From: Dichetophora obliterata
Lineage: Eukaryota; Arthropoda; Insecta; Diptera; Sciomyzidae
Direction: 5' to 3'
Assembly: GCA_963920525.1 (NCBI GenBank)
Contig: OY986438.1
Span: 95,454,557 to 95,518,556 of the forward strand
Length of the DNA: 64,000 nt
In this document: positions 11,471 through 21,975 of the stretch, one piece after another
Numbering within the stretch: the first letter of the stretch is position 1
Layout of the letters: every line of letters begins with the position of its first letter
Notes under the pieces: generated by a model
Seen by the model: the letters and a program-made list of their open reading frames with translations, nothing else
Told to the model about the DNA's origin: nothing
The model's database searches: none
Made by a program: the position numbers and the translations under genes

Positions 11471-13080
11471 TTTGTTTAATTTTGAGTTTTTTTCTGTTGG
11501 TGAGAGTGACGTTGCTCGCTGTGTTAACAAAATAAAATCCAATGCCGTGGGTGAAGATGGGATATCTATTAAACTCATAAAAATTATATTACCGCACATT
11601 TTGAGTCAATTAACCCACATCCTAAATCACTGCTTCACCAGTTCTGCTTCCCTGAGGTTTGGAAAGTAGCAACAATTGTTCCCATTGCTAAAAAATCCAA
11701 TGCCTGTGATCCATCTGACTTTAGGCCTGTAAGTCTGCTATCGTCGTTATCTAAAGTTCTCGAGTCACTCATGGCGATACAAATCTCGGAACACATAAGA
11801 AAATATGACCGCATGTCTTTACTTCAGTCCGGCTTTCGACCTGGGCACAGTTGCGCTACAGCAGTATTAAAGATTTTAGATGACATTAGGCTGACATACG
11901 ACTTAGGGCACTTAAATTTACTCTGCCTGTTGGGTTTTTCCAAGGCATTTGACTCTGTTGACTATTCTCTATTGTGTCAAAAACTTGTAAATAACTTTCA
12001 TTTTTCTGGCATGGCTGTCCGTCTGTTACACAGTTACTTAGTTGGAAGATCTCGAAGAGTAAGGGTGGGTAATAGTCTGTCTGCTTTCCGTAATTTGACC
12101 TGTGGGGTTCCTCAAGTACTTCTCTGTACTTGGTCCGATTTTATTAACATTATTTATAAACGTTATCTTCAGCAAATGTCGGCATACCATGCATGCATAT
12201 GCTGATGATATTCAACTGTACTTGTCCAGACCTATTAAACTTGTTGATGATTTATGTAGTAAGTTGAATGAGGAATTAATGAGTATAACTGAATGGGCTG
12301 AATCTAATATACTCAAGCTAAATCCCACTAAATCATATGTCTTGCCGATTTCTAAATCCAATCACTCTTTCTCTAGGATACCAGTTATTTATCTTAATGG
12401 AGTCGAACTGAACTTTGTTGATAAAGTGAAGAATCTTGGTTACCACATTAACTCCTCACTTTCCTGCGTATGCCATATCAATTCTGTAGTAAGTAAAGTG
12501 TACTACGTCCTGCGGAACTTGAGGTGGACTGCGTCGTTTGTTTCTATCGCAACTAGAAAAAAAGCTAGTGCAGCAGCTAATAATGCCTATCATATCTTAC
12601 TCCGATGTTGTATATAGTAGAATTGATTCCAGGTCTAAACTTAAGCTACAACATGCTTTCAACAACAACTTCAATGGCCTTCGGCAATCAAATACTTGGT
12701 TGCAATATTTTTAATTACCTGGATGTTAGAAACTGCACATTCTTATATAACTTGATACATACCAACACCCAACTATCTATTTGAGAAGCTTCAATTTTGT
12801 AGATCTAATAGAAATCTAAACCTCACTATTCCTGTCTATAATTATTTGAACTCCAACAGACTATTTTTCATGAACGCTATCAGATTGTGGAATTCGTTGC
12901 CTGCTAAAATTAAAAGTATCCCTAATAAGCACACCTTTAAGCATGAAATTTTTCTATACTTTTTTTAATACTGTCTCTTCGTCTTTCTATCAGCATCTAT
13001 ATAATTAATTTTGAGTCCAGATTTGCTTGTTACTTGTATTGTGTTGTTATAATAAAGTGCTTTTTCACCTCATTTCTTTC
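11411..13080 (+). mobile_element. LINE B, 5'-truncated non-LTR retrotransposon nested in LINE A
   Basis: A plus-strand LINE fragment holds reverse transcriptase and a short 3' region. It is bounded on both sides by minus-strand LINE A sequence (11405 leftward, 13085 rightward), so it inserted into LINE A. The 5' end is truncated before the endonuclease and joined to a rearranged copy of LINE A sequence. No clear target duplication was found. Confidence 0.7.
11433..12966 (+). pseudogene. LINE B reverse transcriptase relic
   Basis: The motifs in order are a finger region KIKSNAVGEDGISIKLIK, then LQSGFRPGHSCATAVLKIL, palm GFSKAFDSVDYSLL (first Asp) and LTCGVPQ. A frame change follows into SVLGPILLTLFIN, then YADDIQLY (catalytic DD) and WAESNILKLNPTKS. 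A C-terminal block reads NRLFFMNAIRLWNSLPAKIK near 12850-12960, typical of LINE C-termini. Frameshifts occur near 11,665, 12,110 and after 12,610. The enzyme is clearly different in sequence from LINE A, so two LINE families are stacked here. Confidence 0.78.
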
Positions 13081-13084
13081 TAAA

Positions 13085-13500
13085 TAACTTAATTATTAGC
13101 TTTAAATATTATTTACTTTTTCGGTTGACTATCCTATAACTTGTTGAAAACTTGTTAATTTGTATTGCATTTAAAAGACTATTAATTTCAATTAATAAAT
13201 AAAAAGTATAAATAGAAGAAGAGATGGACAAATAATTTTTCGTTACTTGACAAACAGAAATACTTAGGACAGTTAAACAATGATCAAAAATCTGAAAGTC
13301 GATCACCGAGCTATATAGAGACAAATTACAGTTTTCAAGACGAATGAAGATATACGAGTAGGCTGGTTTATACATGATTCTAGGCCAAAGGAAGAAAGTT
13401 GAAATAAGTATCTGTCACTGTGAATGTTGCTTTCAAGAATATTTAAGTTAATATCACCGATAAAACACAAATTGGTATGGTTATCATAATCTACACTTGC
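13085..13500 (-). pseudogene. LINE A endonuclease fragment (5' part of LINE A)
   Basis: On the minus strand the frame reads NHTNLCFIGDINLNILES, then SFGLESCINQPTRISS and DHCLTVLSISVC. These correspond to the GDFN-like, NxPTR and SDH-like motifs of LINE AP-type endonucleases. Orientation and position fit the 5' continuation of LINE A. The catalytic motif reads GDIN instead of GDFN. Confidence 0.65.
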
Positions 13501-13564
13501 AAGAATAAAGCATGTAAGCGCATTAACAGTGTTTGAAAAAATAATTTTTTTTTGTTGACTTTAT

Positions 13565-13720
13565 ATGATTTAAATACAAATTCTAAATGTATGATAGTTT
13601 AAATCATACTTGATTTTAAATACAAATTCTAGTTGTTTGATAGTTTAAAATCGTTTATTGAGCTTAAGGTCAAAGTTAGAACAATTAATTGTTCTAACGA
13701 ATCTTTCCAAAGAAACAACA
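13565..13720 (+). repeat. Dispersed repeat with internal 45-50 bp dimer, copy 1
   Basis: The unit TGATTTAAATACAAATTCTA...GATAGTTTAAATC occurs twice in tandem, followed by TTTCCAAAGAAACAACAAC. The whole arrangement recurs at 29077-29226 with small deletions. Confidence 0.65.
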
Positions 13721-14173
13721 ACAACAACAAAGTTTTTCAATATGAAAAGGAAAAAATCACTAGCTGATCTTATTGCAATTTCGGCCCGGCTAAAGGCTTC
13801 ATCAGAAATCTTTGTGATACCCGTGCAAGCGCGCACTAACGCACTGCACCACCGGGGCGATAAGACTTGAAGTGTCAATTTCTCAGTTTTTCTCAAATTC
13901 ATAATTTCACATTTGTTGTTGTATTTTTGCTTAACTTTAGTCTCTATGCTTATGTTATTTATGAAGTCCAACAGCCTGCTGGAAGTCTCCATTAACAAAG
14001 CATGTTTACTGAAGTTGTTTTTAGATTTTTGCTGATTTTGTTTTCAGCTGTTTCCGTTTGGTCGAGCTCTACCATTAAGCCATGAAGACTTTAGCCGGGC
14101 CGAAATTGCAATAAGATCAGCTAGTGATTTTTTCCTTTTCATATTGAAAAACTTTGTTGTTGTTGTTGTTGTC
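13714..14173. repeat. Foldback element with about 85-bp inverted arms
   Basis: The left arm (about 13714-13800: ACAACAAAG...AATATGAAAAGGAAAAAATC...GCCCGGCTAAAG) is inverted at about 14087-14173. A spacer near 290 bp separates them. The arms are nearly identical, suggesting a recent inversion-type duplication or a foldback transposon. The open frames over it look incidental. Confidence 0.65.
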
Positions 14174-14522
14174 ACGAATTCGAAACATTTTTTCTAAACT
14201 CTGTTCAAAATATCGTCCTGAAAAATAGAATTGTGTATATATTTATGATATCGATTTTTTTCCACATAGTCTTCATATATTTCAGTTATAAAAAATTGTT
14301 TCACTGATCTTCAGTGCATACGCTTTTAAAGAGGTCAATATTTATCAAACAACTACGAAAAAGTCAAATTTTTACTATATGCGGACATTCTAGGACATAG
14401 CGCCACTTGCAGAAATCAATTGTGGACCTTCTTCTTGCACAAATTTTTTATTTATGAATTAAAGCACCAGAAAAATGGTATTAGAAGTGAATTAAAAAAA
14501 AAAGAAAACGATGCACCCTAAT

Positions 14523-16237
14523 GTATATAGATTAGACCGGTTCGAAATTATATGGAAAATTAAACATCTTATTTCCTTAGGTGCGCGTCAACTTTCTAAA
14601 AGTTCTACCCTAAATGAACACAGAAATACCTTCAGACCAAAAAAATTTTACTCCCTGACCTTTGCAGAAATCATTTAAAGGTAATTTTGAAAATATACAG
14701 GACCTGAACCACCTTATAAAATATGGTGTCGAAACTAAAACAAATATTAAATTTATTTTAATGGCATATTTTAAGGAATATTTTAGTTTTTTTTTTTAAA
14801 AACCGTTCTGATTACTTTTGGTGAAATTTTGATCCTGAAATTTATTACAAAAAAATTTTTTTAAATTTTTATCATCAAATTTTTTTTTTCTTATTTTGCT
14901 CCACCGATATTTTTTCAGTAATTTTGTATTTTTGTATAACATATTGCAAATTTTGGGGGACCGTTACACGAATAAACTTTAAAAACACGACAAATCACCC
15001 CAACAAAAAAAAAAAAACTCGCAAAATGGCAAAAAACATTTATTTGAAAACTTTTAAAAAACCCTTTAGTTTATATATAATATTATATTATTATAAATGT
15101 TTTGGTATGTATATGTAAAGAAGAGGTGTGTTCGTGCCGTGATTTTTGCGTGACACGACGTGCTTTGCATGCAAGTGCTTAAAATAAGAGTGTTTGCGTG
15201 CTCGGGCTTTGGAGTACGGGATTCAAAAACATAAATGCGGCTGTGTTTTTCGTGTTTCATGACTATTGTTTCAACTAGGCCTGTGCAAATAGCTGCGAGC
15301 TCAAGTTGAGTCGAATAATGCAACTCGAATTTCGATTTAAGTAACTCGGTATTTCAATTAATTCGAAATTACGAGTTATTCGAGAAATTATAGAGTAACT
15401 CGTGATATTTTCAAGTTACTCGTAAATTTTCGAGTATTTTTCTACACAATGCTCGTTTTTTTAATTCCATGTTCTCAACTTCACTCTAAACAGGGTTGCC
15501 ACTTCTCTTAGAATACTTATTATTTTGTAAAGATAAAAATATTTTTTCCCTAGAATTCTATTAAGTCAGTTAGTCAAAAGAATAAAATAGAGACAGAGAG
15601 AAAGAAAGAAATATAAATACAACTATTTTTGTGTATATTAATTATGTCATAATTTTTCATTGCTGAATTGACCATACAAATAAAGTAACAATCTACAAAA
15701 AATAAAAATAAAAAAAATAAAAATTTTAATAACAATTGTATATTAAGTTTTGTACTTTTTTTTTTAAATTTTTTGATCACCGAAAAAAATATGATATACT
15801 GAAGCAAAACTTAAGCTTTCCCAAAAATACAAAACTACAAACATAATATCGGTGGAGCGAAATAAGAAAAAAATTTGATGATAAAAAATGAAAAAATTTT
15901 TTTTGGAAAAAATTTCAGGATCAAAATTTCACCAAAAATAATCATAGTGGTTTTTTAAAAAGAAAAAAAAAAACTGAAAAAAGTAAAAAATATTCCATAA
16001 AATATGCAATTAAAATAAATTTAATATATGTTTTGGTTTCGGCACCATATTTTATAGGGTGGTTGAGGTTCTGTATATTTTCAAAATTACCTTTATGCGA
16101 TTTCTGCAAAGGTCAGGGGGTCAAATTTTTTTGGTCTAAAGGTATTTCTGTGTTCATTTAGGGTTGAACTTTTAGAAAGTTGACGCGCACCAAAGTATTT
16201 TAACAGTTTTGCAAAATGAACTGGTCTATTATAGATA
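14523..16237. mobile_element. Large foldback element with about 415-bp inverted arms
   Basis: The left arm 14523-14940 and right arm 15822-16237 are inverted copies. Shared blocks include GTGCGCGTCAACTTTCTAAA, ATGAACACAGAAATACCT, CTGACCTTTGCAGAAATC and GCTCCACCGATATT. The 880-bp centre has no recognisable protein. Arm divergence looks modest. Target duplications are not obvious, so the superfamily is undetermined. Confidence 0.75.
15310..15445. repeat. ACTCG-rich low-complexity segment inside the foldback
   Basis: Motifs such as GAGTTACTCG, AACTCG, TTCGAG and TAACTCG recur in both orientations over about 130 bp, giving many small overlapping palindromes. Confidence 0.5.
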
Positions 16238-16470
16238 CTATGCTCTTCCATCTATTTTAAAAAAAAATAATAAGAATAATTTTAAAAATTTACGTTTTCT
16301 CAACAAATATCACAACTTTTAAGAGTTCTAGCTATTCTTCCGATTTATATACCATCAACTTTTATATATTTATTTATGCAACAATTTCACGATCTATACC
16401 AATATTGTTTTGTCTTGTGACCTAAAAATTTATGATTTTCACTTTGAGCCAGTTTCAAAGTCTTTAAGCT

Positions 16471-16600
16471 TTATTCTGTATAACGAAAATGCACACCAAC
16501 GACAAGCAAGAAACGAGCAGCAATAGAATTTCGTATAGAAAAAAGTATTGCTTCTCGTGTCTTGCTTGTCGTTGGTGTGCTGCTTCGTGATACAGAATAA
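16471..16600. repeat. 130-bp hairpin MITE
   Basis: Arms 16471-16517 and 16554-16600 pair almost perfectly (TTATTCTGTAT, then GCACACCAACGACAAGCAAG). The loop is about 36 nt. The size and structure fit a minimal palindromic MITE. Confidence 0.7.
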
Positions 16601-17730
16601 TGCAGTCAATCCTTTTACCCATACACTGAGCTCAACTAGCTGCTGCGTTGTGTATGCTTTCTTTTAGGTGTGATATTTTTTCAAGCTGTGAATTTTTTTT
16701 CCTTTTTCTAGAGCTTTTTGTTTTACTTCTGCAAACATTTTTTCTCTAGCGTATGCATATTTATTGCTCATTACCAAACCTAACCGATAAACATTTTCAA
16801 TAAATGTCCTTAAAGTATCCTTCATAGGCTACCTACCTACCTAACTATTTGCTGGTTTCTGTTGGAATTATTTTTTCAACTTTGGCATTAAATTGTATAA
16901 GTATATAAAAGTTTTAAGCACGTTATACACAAAGAAATAAACACACACAAACACACATTCATAGTCATAAACCAACACAACGTCTATTGAGCAGCAAAGA
17001 AACTAAGTCCAAGGATAACGAAATAAATTAAAACCAAATTCAATGAAATAAGTTCAGCTGGAGTGAATGAGTGAGTCCGAATTAAATTGTTTGTTTATTT
17101 GTTGTTTGCTTTTGCTATTGCTTTTGCTGGAATCCATGAATCTTGAATGTCTTTTTTTGCCTAGGCATGTATGTATGAGTGTTTGTGTGTTTGTGTGTCT
17201 ATGAATGAGTGTGAGATTAAGTGTAAATTTGTATGAAGTACTGCTGCCTGCTTGTCTGCTGTTCCAGCTTTGCGTTTGCCCAATATTCTCACTCTCAATG
17301 CGTGTATGTGTGCGTCGCAGAATAATCAATGTGTTGAGTCTGAGCTTTGCCAAGTTTTGGCTGATTGAATTCTTAAAAACTTTTAAGGATATCGAGCACA
17401 TTATTTTGAGCAATTTGAAGAGCTGCATGATAGATGAGCATATTCCTGTTATTTTAATCATACAGAAATTTTTTATCTTGAGTTAAAGCAAATAAAGGAA
17501 AAACTTTTTCGCTTAAAAAGAAAACTTAAAAAGAGTGAGAGAGCAAAATGAAAAACACAAAAAAAAAAACAAACGAGTAAAGTCTTGCTGGTATTTAAAT
17601 TGATAAATTTATTGAATGAAAAAAGTGACTGAACGACGCCAGTCACTAAATATTAAAAACTTATCGTCCAAAATTTGTCTGCCAGAATTATGCTCATTTT
17701 ATACTGTATGTACCTCTATATATATACTTG
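16601..17730. other. Unassigned sequence
   Basis: No gene or repeat family was recognised. GT/CA-rich short runs lie near 16935-16955 and 17180-17200. Confidence 0.4.
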
Positions 17731-17750
17731 TATATATATATATATATATA
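17731..17750. repeat. (TA)10 microsatellite
   Basis: Ten uninterrupted TA units, preceded by shorter TA runs from 17716. Confidence 0.9.
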
Positions 17751-17758
17751 AATGCTTA

Positions 17759-17980
17759 CAGTGGTGGTCGAGAATAAGCACATTTTAAATAAATGTTCAA
17801 AAGTTTTCAAATGATTTTTGCAAAAAGTAATGGATTTTCTAAAATAAGATACCTGTTTAATTTGATACCCTATATTACGAAAACATGTTACCATTATTCT
17901 CTGTTATAATACATTTTGCTATGCGATATTAATTCTTGAAGGCTATTTTTTAGTTGGTCATAGAATTAGCGCACTTTGTG
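17759..17980 (+). mobile_element. Possible Tc1-like left end with direct-repeat pair
   Basis: CAGTGGTGGTCGAGAATAAG (17759) resembles a Tc1-like terminal repeat, and TTGGTCATAGAATTAGCGCA (about 17954) looks like an inner related copy about 195 bp further on. This would be an IR/DR end, but no right end or transposase is visible. It is a tentative call. Confidence 0.3.
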
Positions 17981-18487
17981 TCAAATGATCAGGATTCATT
18001 CTAAAACGGGATATTTTCACTGAAAACAATAGAGTTTTGTAAAAATCGGTAGAGCAGCTGCCAATTCTCAATTCTTCATTTATAAGAAATAATAGCACAC
18101 TCAGAAAAGAGCATACTACTAAAGTCAATAAAAATTTTAAGAAATGATAAAGGAAGTTGTCTTGAAAAAATGTTAATTACTTTTGAAGCAAAAAACAGTT
18201 ATTTAGAATTTTAATAAATGTTCTTTATATTTGGATGTCCAAAGTTTTTATTTTATGAAGGTTTAAGGTAAAGTTACTGGTTATTTGATAAATTAATAGA
18301 GGTTTTTCTACCAATATTAAGCTGAGCTGTTTGCATTTTTAAGACCCAACTAGATTTAAATCCGAACGTGGTCAAAACATTTTTTGTTAATATTGCCTAT
18401 TAGAATATCGGCAACAGCTTTACAATTATACAAACTAAATATATATAATAAAAAAAGTGTCAAAGCGAAAGTTATCAAAAAGATAAT

Positions 18488-19036
18488 CAGCCCAATTATG
18501 AACAATTTTTACCCCGACATCCTGGTTTTTTTAAAGACATCATATTTTCTTTTACTAAAAAAAAAATTAAATAAACTCTCCATTTCAGCCCTTGGAAGGA
18601 CTTTGACCTAGCTTCTATTGATCAATTGTGTTGTGCGTGTAATTAAATGTTTGATCACAAATGACCGAGAACTGGACCTACGTGTTAAATGCTGACTCTG
18701 AACGGGTTTTCTTCTCAAAAAGCTTGGTTTTACATGGCAATTTTTACTCTCTGAGGTTTGCCATTGTCTGCAGAGAGGTGAACAGAAAAATTAATTCAAT
18801 TGAAAAACTTTCTGTCTGAGCTGGAATTGAACCCGAGCTACCGATGTTCTTTAGCTTACGGGCCACACACTCTACACACTAGGCTACGGCCGCCACCATT
18901 TTGTTTTGCTACCATGATTATTAATGATTGATAAAACAAATTTGCATTAAAAATTTCCAAATGTTCTTGAGATTTATCTTAAAAATTAAAACTCCCTTTT
19001 CCACTTGCGGGTGAAAAATTTTTCATAATTGGGCTG
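18488..19036. mobile_element. TIR element (CAGCCC...GGGCTG) hosting SINE copy 2
   Basis: The left terminus CAGCCCAATTATGAA (18488) is inverted at the right (TTCATAATTGGGCTG, ending 19036). The right half (18915-19036) is related to the hairpin element at 33325-33545: both contain TTTGCATTxAAxATTTCC, GTTCTTGAG and AAAACTCCCTTTTCC. SINE copy 2 sits inside. The CAG...CTG ends suggest hAT, but the 8-bp flanks do not match well. Confidence 0.55.
18558..18897 (-). mobile_element. tRNA-derived SINE, copy 2
   Basis: It is highly similar to copy 1 through body and tRNA-like head. The A box is TAGCCTAGTGTG on the minus strand and the B box is GGTTCAATTCC. Flanks ATTTTCTTTTACTA (18544-18557) and ATTTTGTTTTGCTA (18898-18911) agree at 12 of 14 bases, an aged target duplication. 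A short deletion affects the GACGACC part of the body. Confidence 0.8.
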
Positions 19037-19840
19037 AATATTTTTTGGAATAAAGGAAAAAATTATGATAAAACAGCGCCATAGCCAATATTTGCCTTGA
19101 AAGATTTTGATTACAAAAACACACAAATATTGGTAAGAAATACACACAGCAAAAAATTTGAGGGCAAATTTTATCTTTTTTATAACATCTGTGTGGTATA
19201 AACTTTTTTTATTCCAAATAATTTATAAATTTTATACCACTCAATATTATAAAAATAATAAAACAAATATAATTTAAAAATTTCATATGGATATCACGTG
19301 TTAATCAAAATATATTCTGGTTCGAAAGAAAAAAATTCACCGAAGTCGGGAAATTTAAAAATATAGTGGTTTCGATTGGTCTGACGATAAAAATGGTCTG
19401 GAAAAATTTATAAGATTTGATGGTACAACTTTTAAAACATTTTTGGTTTGGATTTATATGTATACAAAATAGAAAAAAATTTATGCTCATATTTTTTACT
19501 GTGCAAAGTATATAAAAGACTTTTCATGCCAAATGTTAAAAATTTTTTAGTGGGGCTTTTTTAACACCTAAATGAAGCAAACATGATGTATACATTTTTT
19601 TTACACGTAAAATCCTTTAAAAGCTGTTAAATTTAAAAAAGGCATAGTTATTTAAAGATTTTAGATTACATTTTTTACTAAAGTTGAATGTTAAATTGTT
19701 CGAACTTAATGGGCCTTAGTAATAAATATTTTAAAGTCGACACTAAATTTAGTGTGAGTTTTTCTGACATTATTTTTATATAATTTTCTTCCAAAAAGCT
19801 TACACTTAATTTCATAGAAAAACTGGGACATTCGATTTTC
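19037..19840. other. AT-rich spacer
   Basis: No gene is recognised. The part nearest 19840 may be the decayed 3' flank of the mariner relic that follows. Confidence 0.35.
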
Positions 19841-19849
19841 AGAAGCTTA

Positions 19850-20310
19850 TCTTTAGGCGGATGTTTTACCAACAAAATCGTTCGCCATAGACAAAAACAG
19901 GTGGTAATCACTATAGGGTGGATGCATAAGAACCTCCCATCCAAACTACTGGAGCTTCTGGCGAATCACTATCGATGTGTGTGGCCTGGCGTTGTCCTGA
20001 TGGAACACACTGATTCTGCTTTTGGTAAAAGCTGGTCGCTTCTGGGCGATTGCTTCCTTCAGACGGCCCAATTGTTGACAAAACATGTACGAGTTAAGAG
20101 TTTTACCGTAAAAAAGCAGAACATAGTAGATAATTCCGAGCAAAATCCTTCCAACAAACAGCAAAACCTTTCCGACCGTCAATTCTGGATTGGTCTCCGA
20201 TTGCACCGGCTCACTGCTATTGTCTCACTAACCTTTTCACTTGACGTTGTCGTAAGTGACCCATTTTTCATCACCAGTCACCATCTGCTTCAAAAAAGAG
20301 TCGAGTTTGT
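19850..20310 (-). pseudogene. mariner transposase relic
   Basis: Reading the minus strand, I see FLKQMVTGDEKWVTYDNVK (first catalytic Asp in TGDEKW, near 20270), then a frame with GIIYYVLLFYGKTLNS and RLKEAIAQKRPAF. FHQDNARPHTS (second Asp, near 19995) and GWEVLMHPPYS follow. After PPYS the sequence goes straight to DYHLF, so the usual PDLAPS stretch before the third acidic residue is deleted. A C-terminal ENRMSQFF block is still visible. These motifs define a mariner (DD34D type) transposase, inactivated by stops, frameshifts and the small deletion. Confidence 0.82.
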
Positions 20311-20628
20311 TTTTAAAGCGAAGCTTTTTACGCGTTGGTTTTTGATTTGCTTAAGTGGAATCTCAAAAACAACACTTTTTTCCGACACCGTTTTCTTAGA
20401 ATTGATGTTGCTTTTTGCTTGCATCTATTAAAAATATTTCTGTGTACGCCGTGAGTATCGAATTCATACCTCTCGACTGATAGTTCTACACCCAATCCAC
20501 CAATCCAAAACCCTTTGTTACGCAAAGTGGTTCATGCATACAATAATCTATTAAAAGGATTGTGTATTGGCTGTCCTGCATATCCTAAACATTTGGCAGC
20601 TATCCACACCACAAAAGTAGCAAAAACC
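20310..20628 (-). repeat. Dispersed composite repeat, copy 1 (blocks A and B)
   Basis: Block A (20315-20430, with AAGCGAAGCTTTTTACGC and ACACTTTTTTCCGACACC) and block B (20445-20590, with CCAATCCAAAACCCTTTGTT and AAAGGATTGTGTATTGGCT) recur in the same order at 48985-49385. In copy 1 block A abuts the mariner relic; in copy 2 it does not. The basic open frame over block A may be incidental. Confidence 0.65.
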
Positions 20629-21425
20629 TTGTAAGAAATTATCTTTGACTGGGTTGAAGTTAAAATAACCCCACAGTACACTCTAAGTTTTGCATGATTT
20701 GACAGTTGGACGACGTCGCATAGATGATGGGCGTGGTGTTCATCCAATTTTGCAAAAACTCAAATGCAGAACACGTTTAAGATACACACATTTTTGTAGA
20801 GTTTTAAAAAGTTATGCTACTTTGAGGACGTCATTTTATATGAAAGATCGGCTGAGGATTTATACAATTTTGCCAAATTTCAAACTCAAAGTGAATTTTA
20901 GTGTTCATATGTGCATAGTGGTATTTCATATGTTCATAGGGAGGTAGGTGTGGTATGTATAACATTTTGATAAATTTAAAAAATATGGTGAATATTTGAG
21001 ACCAGAGTTTATGTGCAAAATTTTAAGTCATTCCATTAACTTTTGTGACATTTTCTGCGATTTTACCGATTTGATAAAGTCACGTTGTATATTGAAGGTA
21101 GGCGTGTTTTTTATCCGATTTGAAAAAATTTCAAATATATGAAGAATATTTTATTTCAAAACTTATGTGCAAAGTTCCAAGTCATTACAGAATCTTTTGT
21201 GTCATTTTCAGAGATTTTATTGTTTTGATAAAGTATCTTTGTACTGGAGGTAGGCATGGTTTCCATGCTATTCTGCTAGTTTTTGAACTTGGAGTTCGTT
21301 TTGTAAATGTAAGCACATATACTTAATTTTAATACGATTGCTTTTAAATTGCGGCTGCAATCGGCTCAGGAGGTGATGCTGATCAAGAATAAATATACTT
21401 TTCTATACCTGCCACGCCTCTTTAG
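20629..21425 (-). mobile_element. Tandem-repeat element with TTGATCAGCATCACC-type terminus
   Basis: The core consists of about 150-bp degenerate tandem units, each with G(T)AGGxxTGGT/GGCGTG, then TTTGATAAA, and TATGTGCAAA(G/A)TT...AAGTCATT. Units start near 20730, 20940, 21097 and 21245. The right edge (21340-21425) is the inverted counterpart of 4838-4962. Comparison with the composite repeat at 49.0-49.5 kb suggests it inserted near 20628. Its layout resembles Helitron-related elements with central tandem repeats, but the ends are not clear enough to classify. Confidence 0.5.
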
Positions 21426-21492
21426 CAGCTATAATAACAAAAATGTTGCTTCTACTTATTACATGATGTCATCAACGGCATCGTTAAGTAGG
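21426..21492. repeat. Dispersed composite repeat, copy 1 (block C)
   Basis: AAATGTTGCTTCTACT...CATCGxTAAGTAxGTGTTTT matches 49405-49470. It lies just beyond the inserted tandem-repeat element. Confidence 0.6.
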
Positions 21493-21975
21493 TGTTTTTT
21501 GAAGATGTGAATGCGTTTGTGTTGTTGTTGGCACATATCAGGCGCGTATCCAGCAAAAAATTTCGGGGAGTTTTTAATTTTTTTTTTAGACTTATTCCAA
21601 TTTTTTATAGAAAATAATCTTTATATTATAATGTATAGTCTTTTTTTATTTGGGGCAAGTGCATGTAAAATTAATTCCGTAGTCACTTCTACATCCCTTT
21701 GAATATTTACTTCCTTTCTACATTTACATTATCCCTTTCTCCTCCAGTTTTACTTCCCATGTATATTTTGAGTCTTCGAAGCTACGAAAACGAGCGTTCG
21801 CTTGAAGCGACTGAAACAGGCAACGTTGCACCAATCTTCAGGAATCGGCTTATTGATAGATATATCATTGCATCGCAAAAATTGAGGAATTCGATAAACA
21901 TTACAGGTCGATTTGTCCGATTCAAGCAATGCCTACAAATATGGGGAACAAAATATTGGTCAAAATCAATATATA

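Noticed and set aside
13645..13998. Overlapping open frames on both strands in the 13.7-kb foldback
   Set aside because: They lie across inverted arms and low-complexity AAC repeats, have no domain, and are better explained by repeat structure.
17054..17486. Two opposing open frames of 135 and 93 codons
   Set aside because: They overlap GT/CA-rich simple sequence and show no family resemblance; one is rich in His-Thr from the simple repeat.
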